The translations under genes were made by a program, and so were the position numbers. From Plakobranchus ocellatus (taxonomy: Eukaryota > Mollusca > Gastropoda > Plakobranchidae): DNA of 45,640 nucleotides. Shown here piece by piece: positions 37,101 through 45,640 of this stretch. The notes below the pieces were generated by a model. It was given only the letters and a program-made list of their open reading frames with translations. It did no database searches and was not told the DNA's origin. Each line of letters starts with the position of its first letter. Within the stretch, counting starts at the first letter, position 1. Where the stretch lies: the NCBI GenBank assembly GCA_019648995.1, contig BLXT01004610.1:1413888-1459527 (forward strand), in the 5' to 3' direction.

Positions 37101-39294
37101 CGTTATAGCCAAGGTTTTGCTATAGCTAATGTCGTTTTTAGAAAAAAAAAAACAACCCTCAGATTATTAATATTATGTGGAGTTAGGGCCCTATTTATAG
37201 GATTGATGAGTCTACTGAAGTATGCAAGCCACTCTTTAGCTGACAGTTCCTTGGTTGACAGCAGCTCTTATCTTGTCTATTATCTTTCAAGATTGTTGAA
37301 AGGGCACTTTGAGCAATGCCGTGCTCTCTACATAACTCTGCTTTGCTCTTGTTTACTTTCTCCACTTCTTCAATTAGCTTTAATTAAGTGTAAAAAGATA
37401 GAAACTTTCTCTAGTTTGATGCCATTTTAGTTTCATGGATCTCAATCTCAGTGGTAAACTTGTGATGAACAAGAAAACGAAGTTACCCCTCAAGCTGAAA
37501 GATTCACAATGGCTGAGCAAATGACAAAAACTAGATTTAAAGGGCAATAGGATGTGCCAAAGTTCTTTATCACTGTGATCATGGCCCACACCACACATGA
37601 GCAATGCCTAGATTCATTATAAAGCAAACCCTTGAGTTTTTACATGTATTTAGCCAATCCCGAGATGACCTGTTGGGGTCAGCATTCTATAACTCGTGTA
37701 AGCACACTAGATCTAGATTAGATCTAGCGTAGACAAAGGACTTGCAAAGACAAAGGTCCATACAATAGGTCTTGAAGTCGATCACTGTCAGATGANCCCC
37801 CCCCCCCCCCCCCCACACTCTCTCTCTTGCGCGCACACTCACACACACTGCCCCCTCAGTCTTTCATTACTAACATGCTATGCCATGCACCTTTGTACAG
37901 GAGAGAATTTTACACTCCCCTCTACCTGTATAACAAACGATAGGCCTGGCCCAGTGCCGCTGTTTTGGGATTGAGTGTATAATTCAACTTTGCAAAGTTT
38001 TGAAGCTTCTTGGTTACACTTTTAATCATCTGTAACTTCGTTACGCCCGAGGTCTGAATAGCCCTTGTTCGTTAAGGCAGGGGTTCAAATACTATCACTT
38101 AATAAGGATGAAAAATGTTCAAGTAAGTTCCTTCGTAACAACTGAGGCTTCGTAATTGCCGATGTTGTTATAATCGAGGTCTACTGCAGTTAAATTCAGA
38201 GGTGTCCACTTATGTCTGACTAGAGGAAGGATATGCCGTATTAGCCAGTGCCTAAAAGCATCAAACTACATGGGCCTTATAATATGTAGAACTAGACAGC
38301 CCAAATGCTTTCATTGCTAAATGTGGGCTTACAGTGTAAACAGCTAACGCTGAAGAAAAAGAAAAAGCACTTATAATTTCTTTTCAGATCTAAACTGATC
38401 TTAAAATTTCTATTTCTATTTTGATATTTCTTTTCATCATTAAACTTTCTAAAAGATCTGAGTTAAATCCTTTTGTCTGATTAGAAAACTTGAATGGTCA
38501 ATTGTGTTACTGTTACAAGTTCAGATCCAGATCTAAACAGCACAGCTTCTCATTTGTGACTACCTGCTACACATTTTTGACTTTTGATACATGTACGCAC
38601 ATTAGTTTGGATGCTTTGGAAGCACAAGGTAGCTTCTAATTAAAAAAAAAAAAGGGTTGTCAAGACTTCTGAATGTGCAAAGGATTTAAGAAAGTTATAA
38701 ATTACAGTAAAACCTGACTAAAATTGCTTGGTTTCATAAACGTTTTTATTGTTTCATATACACAAACGCAAATCATTACAATGGGGCTTATTTCTTGGGG
38801 TGATGAAATACCCATGTTAAAGTTCAAGAGGTGGTAAATGAAAGGGTTACAATTTCGAAAGCTCTAAAATTCTATCTAAAACTTACAGACACCACTTTGT
38901 TTTGAGCTTCCTTCACTTCCGTCAAGCCGACAAAATCTTCATAAATCTGCATCACATGGCCTAGTCGATCTTGAGCAATTGTATTGAAGGTGCTTGGATC
39001 ATTTGAATTAGAGGATGAGCTTGAAGAGCGGATCAACAATGACATAAACAAACGTCTGGGTTTAGATAATCCAATCCTCCATCTAGTCATACATGAGTTA
39101 CAGAGCATAGTGAGGGCCTGCTTTTCCGAGGATCCTAAAGACTGGAGGCGCGATCTTGTATTTAAACTAGCGCTAAGTATGTGCAATCGATAAGAATATG
39201 TAAATAAAGCCTTTGACGAGCCATAAACAGCCCTGTAACACGTTCCAAAAAGATTCAATTGACTCCTGACATTCCCAATAATGGGGGCTGCCAT
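34112..39294 (-). CDS. CCDC51: CCDC51 / MITOK, mitochondrial potassium channel protein (complete, two coding exons)
   Basis: Exon 1 is 38887-39294 (136 codons, donor TCT/GTAAGT) and exon 2 is 34112-34966 (284 codons plus stop, acceptor TTTTAG). The junction is phase 0 and joins EAQNKVVS to AEQKFLQVQ, matching the family; 420 aa predicted (human 411). The N-terminus from MAAPIIGNVRSQL is basic and hydroxylated with no acid residues for about 50 positions, as in a mitochondrial presequence. Then come YEDFVGLTEVKEAQ, a coiled coil (about 140-230), the signature RESHEKERARAEKTKYW, a first membrane segment (about 234-253, GSVIGAIIGIVGS), a second coiled region and a C-terminal membrane segment (about 394-417). 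CCDC51 is described as the pore-forming subunit of the ATP-sensitive potassium channel of the inner mitochondrial membrane, acting with ABCB8. An in-frame ATG at 39324 is an alternative start. Confidence 0.95.
35690..37050 (+). pseudogene. Decayed non-LTR retrotransposon with RNase H, in the CCDC51 intron
   Basis: Plus-strand, frame-shifted remnants in order: NDEEATYLGITFDQK (near 35765), the KRV..GIIRPHMD..GSTAWSTLP region (near 35920-35990), FQNQALLIISGKIKST (near 36010), GIQLYGHRREAKFFIQTEK (near 36095), a late RNase H segment NAVMNGEASIVIH and SVATGNYCIKYQTEKQAFL (near 36475-36600), and ALTRLHTAYNRLNADINFKL (near 36950-37005). The order RT C-terminus, then RNase H, then a tail with RLxTxYNRLNA is that of I/Jockey-like pol genes. 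The first RNase H aspartate motif (YTDGS in active elements) is not preserved. It is 5'-truncated, inserted antisense to CCDC51, and stops just before the pogo-like element. Confidence 0.8.
37208..37425 (-). pseudogene. pogo-type transposase N-terminus (helix-turn-helix), broken
   Basis: A single minus-strand frame from ATG at 37425 reads MASN-stop-RKFLSFYT-stop-LKLIEEVEKVNKSKAEL, followed by CREHGIAQSALSTILKD. This is the first helix-turn-helix (Psq/CENP-B N type) of pogo-like transposases. Two in-frame stops precede the conserved part, and similarity ends near 37280; no second HTH or DDE domain follows. Confidence 0.75.
37797..37858. repeat. Low-complexity C17 and CA/CT-rich tract
   Basis: A single N (37796) is followed by about 17 C and then CACTCTCTCTCTTG and ACACTCACACACACTG. 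Likely an assembly-difficult site within the pogo-like element. Confidence 0.9.
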
Positions 39295-39390
39295 ATTGTT
39301 TGCTTTTCTGTGTTGGTAAAACATTGACTTCAAAGTAAAAGAGCCGAGACAAATGGGCAAGGGTTTTTTGTCATCACTTTGTTTATAATA

Positions 39391-40955
39391 AGGCAGCTAT
39401 TATTGAGGTGAAATCCACCCAAAGAATACAAACCCCTATGCTCTACATTATTTAGGTGGAAGGTTTTCCACCCAAATAATATACAGCCCTTTGCCCTGTA
39501 TTATTTAGGTGGAAAGTTTTCCACCCCAGTGTTACATCCCTTTCCTCTAGACTCTAGTCCTATATCACTTTTTATCAGGTGGTATGTTTATCTCCATAAT
39601 GATAGAACTAATCTAGGTCTATCATATAGTAACAGTGTGCAAAGGTCTCTCAATCTCATTATTTGACCCTCAAGTAAATTGTTATTAAAAAATATTGCTT
39701 TTCTGTGTAGTACTAGATCTGGTGGTAGATTTTTTCTTGTTTGGTAAAATGGTAGGCCCCTAATTTATTTTTCTTCGCCTACGATCTTACTCCAGTTGAC
39801 TGATCTACGTTAGGGCCTTACTATTTTTAAAGTTTTACTTATAGACCTAGAGCCTCTGATGAGTACTCCTTGTTTGATAGACTTTTACTTTTCAGCATGT
39901 ACTATAGAATTAGAGGAATATCTAGAGTTTTGTTTAAGTCAGTGACTCGGTGCTTAAATGAGACATGGGGTATTTACCGGCTGAACTCTCTTTAGTTCTG
40001 ATAAATCATTCCTTTATTTACAACTTGTTACACATATTTTTTGACAGGAGAAGCCCCAGTGAAGGAAACTTCGATGTTCAAGGCTTTTTTTTTTTTAATT
40101 ACAAAATTCCATCCCCCTTAACTTCCATAATTTTTATTTTATTTTAGTGTTGAAAAGTAAATGCTGAAAACCTTAAAACTCATACATTTTAATTTTTGCT
40201 TGTTGATCTGTAATTTGTGTTTTGGCTTAATTAAGTTCATTTTTTTAGGATTTCAATGTTGAGGGATGGGATGCAATTTTATAATGTACATGCCGGGCAT
40301 ACAAGAGATATTGGATTTGTTTAAATGAAAGTTGAGGCAAGCAATTGTTTATTTTTTTTTGTTTGTTTTTTTTTTGCTCATGAAAATAGTCACTTTGTTT
40401 TGAAAATTAGGGTTGGATCTAGATCTCTAAATAAGATCGCGATTGTCTGGGAATAATATCAATTTATAGAATTCTAGGTCCCAATTAAAAATTATGAAAC
40501 TGAATATAGTGCAGATCTAGATCTAGATTTTATATCTAGATCTAGGCTAAATTTAAGATCTATATAATTATAGGTCAGTTTCTACCTACTCTTGCACTTT
40601 CCTTTTTCCAGACGACTTGCTTTTGTAATTTTGTATGTGCCAAAATGTTTGCATTCAAATGTGATGCTCACATATTACCATTCCACAGGATATTTGCCTT
40701 TAGCTGACGGAATTCTTTTATTATACGATTCAACAGTTTTGGCACATTTAGCCACAAACGTTGAATTGGTTGAGGTGCAGCACTCGTCAAAAACTTCAGT
40801 TCCAACAGCAAGATCCGCCATCACTCGATCTATCTAGATTCTAGTACAAAAAATTATTTTCACCTAGATCTAGATCTAGGCCTATTCAGAAGAACAAGTA
40901 ATGGTTTGATTAGACCTAAGCGCAGATTCAATTCCGGCGGCTTGGCCACCTAATT
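39391..40955. mobile_element. Second copy of the TIR element, longer, right end missing
   Basis: 39391-39790 follows 22544-22945 closely, starting with AGGCAGCTATTATTGAGGTG and three GGTGGAA palindromes. 40795-40955 follows 22970-23125 (CAGTTCCAACAGCA, CACTCGATCTATCTAGATTC, GGCCTATTCAGAA). The 1 kb between (39790-40790) is absent from the first copy, so it is either ancestral interior lost there or a later insertion here. No right-hand GGTGGATTCCACC end is found downstream. The left flank (TTATAATA) offers no duplication to test. The left end lies 97 bp upstream of the proposed CCDC51 ATG on the opposite strand. Confidence 0.8.
40424..40560. repeat. AGATCT/TCTAGA cluster inside the second TIR copy
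   Basis: Runs such as GATCTAGATCTAGATT at 40512-40530 and TATCTAGATCTAGG at 40532-40546. Same motif family as at 4639-4740 and 7318-7660. Confidence 0.7.
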
Positions 40956-42777
40956 TGCCCTAGTCCCCGATCTACTTATTTCATATTCATGAGAAACTAG
41001 AGCCCAGAAGTACCAGTAACAATAGCATTGAACACTATGGTCAGCGAGGTTGGGGGAAAATATTCAGAATACATATAACCTTCCCTTCACTTATCCCTTG
41101 ACTTTTTAAGCTGTCGTTGGGGCACATTGAGAGATGTTTCCCACATATCATCTATTTGTCTTCAAGTTCCACCCACAGGCATTTGGACTCTGTCGTGCTC
41201 AGTAGTCCTGGTTATCACTTTATCTTTTTGCCTCCCACTTCCCACCTGGATTGTTTTTACCAAGCATTTTGAACGAGAAATGGAGCAGTCAAAAGAAAAG
41301 TGAAGCGAAGGTCGGACATAGTTATATTGTTTAAGTGTACTGCTTCTGAGCTGGGCTTAAGATATTGTGAACAATGGACGTGGCGGAGGATAGCGCATGC
41401 CTTGTTACACAACAAAAAAAAAAAAATCTTATACACATTGTCAAATTAGTCACATTTCGTCGTAGCCGCTCCTGACAAGTAACGAACTTAAGACCTATGT
41501 ATAGCAATCTCAGAAAATGCACACGACTCACGCGAAGTGCATAAGTTTGGCAAGGCTACCCTCTTACTTAGTCCAAAGTGCATTTTCTCTCACTAAACAA
41601 GAGAGCATCTAAGCTCTCTGGGAAACGTTTTCAATAGAGCAGTTTTTTTTTTCTGCTCTGCACTCTGGGGTTTGTGCACTACACGTTGCAAAAGCTCTCG
41701 CAATTTGATTGCAGTCTGTTGGCAAACTAGTGATATAATCCTCCCTTTCAGATTCAAAAACCTAAAGAATCCTGTAGTCTATTTTACCGAACAGGGGGCA
41801 TCAGTAGCACAATAGTTAGTGATTCCACCATAAGATCTGCAGGGACTCTTTTGTTGCAGGCCGCAGCCCCGCCAACGGTGTTCTGGCCTGACGGGGGGCC
41901 TGAAAGCCTGACTATCTATACAAAAAAAAAAAAAAAGAAAAAAAAAACCTACCTTACCGTGAAGTTACAGTCTACTCTTACGACTGATATCTGGAATTGT
42001 CTGTAGTTCAAGTCTAGAGCCCTCGTTTAAGGCCAGGCCGCCCTAAAGATATTGCGTCTTTTAAAATTAGGATAAACCAATTTGTTCGGAGACACATGGA
42101 TATTTTATCCTCTACCTAGAAACTTCACTCATATCAAGTTAAACAGTTTGTTTCCTGATGAAATACCTTCTTTGACTTATGAATTGATTCATATTTAGTT
42201 CGTATACCTTGTGAGCAGTGTGTGTGCTGATTATCAATACATCTGATGAATTTTACTTCATTTTTTTTTTTTTTTTGCGTGTTCCCATGGCCGATTCTAC
42301 AAAGTGGTATGTGCATAAACCTGTTCAGCACACACATGTAATGACGTTATCAGGGTTGAGTTTTGTTTTACGCCCTCTTCGTTTCTAGCGATGCTTTTTG
42401 AATACAGAGTGATGACGTAATTTTTGAAGATTATAGTGAGTTAACCTTTATGGACCTTGCAGACATTTTTCGAACATGGTAAATGGCGGGCAGTATACAG
42501 TGCATTGCATAAATCATTATGAAGTCCTTTTGTCTTTCTTCCCGTGGAACAGACATTAATAAAAATCAATGCATGTATTTCTTGAAATCAAAAGCTTGAG
42601 CTTTTAATTCTGTTAAATTTGTGGATGTTTCTTACCAAAACAATCATTTAAAATCCACTATAAATCATACAAATTTGCGCGATCTTCTTACGTGTTCATT
42701 ACTTAGCAATTATCAAACTTTTTTTTCATATTTCGATTTGAAACAAATTGCAATTTTAATTTTATAAAGATGGTTTA

Positions 42778-42778
<1 letters not shown>
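40956..42778. other. Intergenic, SINE only
   Basis: Apart from the SINE at 41794-41947, no gene is supported. An ATG in good context at 41374 (MDVAEDSACLVTQQ) opens a short frame without a donor site or recognisable continuation. The 41330-41700 region is somewhat less AT-rich than its surroundings. Confidence 0.4.
41794..41947 (+). repeat. tRNA-derived SINE, family A, copy 2, with A-rich tail
   Basis: A tRNA-like head (CATCAGTAGCACAATAGTTAG) is followed by GCAGCCCCGCC, CTGGCCTGACGGGGGGCCTG and AAAGCCTGA, ending in an A-rich tail (A15, G, then A10, to 41947). Body blocks match the minus-strand copy at 5205-5360. The intact tail suggests it is the youngest copy here. Confidence 0.7.
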
Positions 42779-42834
<56 letters not shown>

Positions 42835-43222
42835 AAGAACAGAGAGAGAGGGAGGGAGAGAAGGGAAAAGAAAAGAGTTAGAGAAGAGAGAAAGATATAG
42901 ATAGAGGAAAGAAAGAGAGAGAGAGGGAACGAGAGAGAGAGGAGAGAGAGCGCGGGAGAAGAAAGACATAGAGAGAGCGAGAAAGAGAGAGGGAGAGAAA
43001 ATAAAATAGGTCGAAGAAAGGAGAGAAAAATGAGAAAGGAGAGAGAGTGAGAGATAGAAAGGAGAAAGAGAGTGAAAAAGGAAAAGAGGGAAGGGAAAGA
43101 AAAAAGAAGAGAGGTGGGAGAGAGAACGAAGAAACGAAGAAAGATAGAGGAGAAAAAGAAAGAGAGAGAGAGAGAGCGAAAGAGAGGTGGGATTAAGAAA
43201 GGAGGGAGAGATAGATAGATAG

Positions 43223-43271
<49 letters not shown>
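42779..43271. repeat. GA-rich microsatellite tract, about 490 bp
   Basis: Pure (GA)n at both ends (42780-42814 and 43228-43270) with imperfect purine-rich GA, GAAA and GGGA repeats between. Nearly every base on the plus strand is a purine. Long Ser/Leu-rich open frames on the minus strand result from the repeat and are not genes. Confidence 0.95.
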
Positions 43272-43273
<2 letters not shown>

Positions 43274-44079
43274 TAAAAGAAAACACCTTTCCCTTCATCA
43301 GTTTCCAAATTGCTATGCCTTTTTGGTCTGTCGCTGGATCTCTTAGAAAATTAGAGAGATCTATCTATACATATGACTTACATAATAGAATATTGTTGTA
43401 AAGAGGGAAAGAAATAGTGTTAAAAAGAGTGAGACACCACCAGTTTTTGCAAAAAGAAGGAATAAATCAACCTTCAACAAAACGTTTTCTTTTCACATTA
43501 ATGGTTACCAAGTTCGATAAATTATACGTTAGATATTACAAATTTGAACGAGAAAAAGAAACAAAAAACTCTTCATTACAAGATTCTATCTTTATTACAA
43601 ATTGACACCATGAACCATAACTGTGAACACAATTCATTTATGTGGTCCAGACTGTAATGTGAATAATTGATATGGAATCCCTTTTTGAAAAATTCAAAAT
43701 TCCTCAACACCATTTTCTTTAGATACGAGTATAAATATTAGAGGTAGAAAGTTAGAACTGTAATAAAAATTTGTTAGAGTATGGTACCCATATCGTCATG
43801 GTGCTGCCAATACTGCCTAAGTCTGACTTAGGCAAAAATCGAATTATACCTTTTTTTAGATACATTACTACATAACACACCATCTGATATATGAAAAAAA
43901 TTAAAGTGCCCGACCAATTTTTTATAATTAATAATTTCTAATTCTGCATTATTGGTTTTGTTTTGGCTTTTAAAATCACTTACACTCGATTTTCTCCATT
44001 ACGCCAAAAATGAGTTATCTTATTAAAGGTAAAAAGTTTAGTCACATGCTAGGTCTAAGTATTGGGGAACCAGAAGTAG
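43272..44079. other. Intergenic, no gene recognised
   Basis: AT-rich sequence. A perfect palindrome, GCCTAAGTCTGACTTAGGC-like, lies near 43816-43834. No coding homology was seen. Confidence 0.4.
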
Positions 44080-44300
44080 GGTTCTGTCTGTTCTTGCCAT
44101 ACTGCATTCTGAGGGTTAGTTTGCCACGGCTTTTTTCTCTACCTTTGCTTCCCCTCAGTGTTAATAAAGAGACCTAGCTACCCATTAGTACTGGATGGAC
44201 ACAGAGGAGCACTGAAAAATTGTCTCAGCCCATACAGACTAGGACTTGCACGTCAGACCTCAAATATGATAGACAACTGCTCTACCAGATGAATTTCTGC
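44080..44300 (-). repeat. tRNA-derived SINE, family B, copy 2
   Basis: Minus-strand head with box A-like TGGTAGAGCAGTTGTCTATC (near 44270-44289) and box B-like GTGCAAGTCC (near 44245). The body shares GCATTCTGAG, TTAGTTTGCCA and TAAAGAG/CTAGCTACC-like blocks with 5565-5905. It is diverged and probably lacks its 3' end. Confidence 0.55.
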
Positions 44301-45640
44301 TTCCCCTACATATTAAAGTAGTACCTGAAAAAAAAAATATACTGCTTCAACCACGCACATGTAATTTCTGGAGTAGTTATTAGTATTTGGAAATATGAAT
44401 GTAATTTTTGAAAAAAAAAATCTTGATTATTTATCATATCACTGTAAAAATTTTAAGAAAGGGCAACAATACAATACTAAAAAAAGTTACTGCAACAATC
44501 AAAGGCAAAACTTTGCACTTTCAAACACAACATGAAACAACAAAAATCATTAATACTAGTAACACAGTGGATTAGCGATAAGTGGATATCGCTTTTGATT
44601 CCACAAAGACATTGACTTATCACTACAGAGATCCACTTATCCATTGCATTGTGCTTTGAACGAAATGAAGCCATGTAGGCTGTAGGTTCATATTTTTAAG
44701 TTTAAAAATGTTATAATGGATAATATTCATTTTCATAAAAAGAAAATTTATTTTCATAAAAAAATCATCTTTCTGTTAAAAGGAAATTTTAATTGGGGCA
44801 CTCTGTTTTACTGAAGTGGACTTAATAAAAGCCAGCTTGATAGGAAAGAATCCCTTGGTAGATATCAGAGCAAGATTTTAAATACATATATTTTTCTTTA
44901 TCACAGGTCATTAGAATCAGCTGAACCAAAATCATTTATTTAAAATAAAAAACTCAAGTTATTCCATGACAAACAAAAGGTAAGTGAATTTTCATAGGGC
45001 ATGAGACAAGGTGAGAAAGAAAGAAAAAAAATATATATCAAACAAACATACAAAGGAAAAAAAAATGCAGAAAATGAATTTCAAAAATAAAAAATAACAA
45101 AATGTTTTAAGGTACAACATTAATGAAACAGATGAGAAAAAAAAAACCAACTATTCATTCCCTCCTGAGGAGTCCAACTAATTCTTTTGCAAAATTAAAG
45201 TGTTATGACATTTGGACAAAACTTCCGAAAAAAAAAAAAAAAAGTTAAGAGTTGTCGGAGCCCACATAAAAAACTTTTATTTTTCAACTTTACATTGAGT
45301 CTATGTCGCTTAACACATCCATTTGTTATGGGTTTTATTGGTGCCCCACAAAATTTGTGTAGGCGTTAAGTTTTTTCCCCTTGTCCCTCTATGGTATAAG
45401 TAATGTTACAGTACACAGTATTTGGGTATCTTTTGCAGCAAGTGCTGTCTGTATAAAGACAAAAAAATGCTTCATAATCCACAGGTACAGCGCACAAAGC
45501 TGCAAGCCCTATTGACTACAAAACTAAAGTATAGAAAAAAAAAATCTGACGAAAAAAGATAGATGTATCAGATAGAAAACTTTAGAATATTTAAACAAAA
45601 ATAATTCCATCGATTAAATCTGCCAACCCCCCTCCCCCCC
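44301..45640. other. Intergenic, no gene recognised
   Basis: AT-rich sequence with many A runs up to the terminal C-rich end. I see no exon with protein homology, no tRNA and no rRNA. It may be a UTR or flank of a gene beyond the right edge. Confidence 0.4.

Larger units (their letters stand above)
37054..38186 (-). mobile_element. pogo/Tigger-like DNA transposon remnant in the CCDC51 intron
   Basis: The left end CAGTGGGTCTTAGATATAGC (37054) and the reverse complement of the right end, CAGTAGACCTCGATTATAAC (ending 38186), are related inverted repeats, and both continue to ATCGG. The right end is of the CAGTAGACCTCGATTATAAC type known from Tigger/pogo elements. The left flank is TA, but the right flank is CA, so the expected TA duplication is not intact. 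A broken pogo-type helix-turn-helix lies inside on the minus strand, and the catalytic region is missing. It holds a C17 run and AGATCT motifs. Confidence 0.75.

Noticed and set aside
40592-40837. 81-codon frame in the second TIR copy
   Set aside because: Only its last few residues are shared with the other copy; too little to call a transposase.
42762-43308. Two overlapping 177-178 codon Ser/Leu-rich frames
   Set aside because: Artefact of the GA-rich simple repeat read as CT on the minus strand.

Overview
This is animal nuclear DNA, not prokaryotic: genes are split by GT-AG introns, most sequence is AT-rich intron or intergenic, and it carries LINE, SINE and DNA-transposon debris. The recurrent AGATCT/TCTAGA tandem clusters, tRNA-derived SINEs and divergence of the three conserved proteins from their vertebrate orthologues suggest a mollusc, probably a gastropod; that taxonomic call is inference. 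The window ends in poly-C and has a 20-N gap (20782-20801) and a single N (37796).

Layout. (1) 693-5028, minus: the first three coding exons of LSM3, an Sm-like ring protein of U6 snRNP and mRNA decay; the last exon is off the left edge. (2) 5.0-8.6 kb: head-to-head spacer with two SINEs, AGATCT clusters and one orphan coding-like minus exon (6470-6544). (3) 8595-21667, plus: complete 15-exon TMEM209 (557 aa predicted), poly(A) signal at 22052. An inverted repeat flanks its exon 12. (4) 22.4-24.6 kb: a decayed non-LTR retrotransposon on the minus strand, split by a 948-bp DNA transposon with 29-bp imperfect terminal inverted repeats and an exact 7-bp target-site duplication. (5) 27.0-29.85 kb, minus: a decayed transposase-like gene from a widespread animal repeat family, with an N-terminal exon, in-frame stops, frameshifts and five tandem copies of a 137-bp coding segment. 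(6) 30.3-39.3 kb, minus: complete two-exon CCDC51/MITOK (420 aa predicted), a mitochondrial inner-membrane potassium-channel protein, with a possible 3.8-kb 3' UTR. Its 3.9-kb intron holds a second LINE remnant (RT plus RNase H) and a pogo/Tigger-like element with a broken helix-turn-helix region. (7) 39.4-41.0 kb: a second, longer but 3'-incomplete copy of the TIR element, starting 97 bp upstream of the proposed CCDC51 start codon. (8) 41-45.6 kb: no gene recognised; SINEs and a 490-bp GA-rich tract.

The three host genes are housekeeping genes without an evident functional link. No previously undescribed multi-gene system is visible. The points most worth following up are the TIR element with arrayed GGTGGAA palindromes, its second copy beside the CCDC51 start, and the transposase-like gene with the 137-bp expansion.
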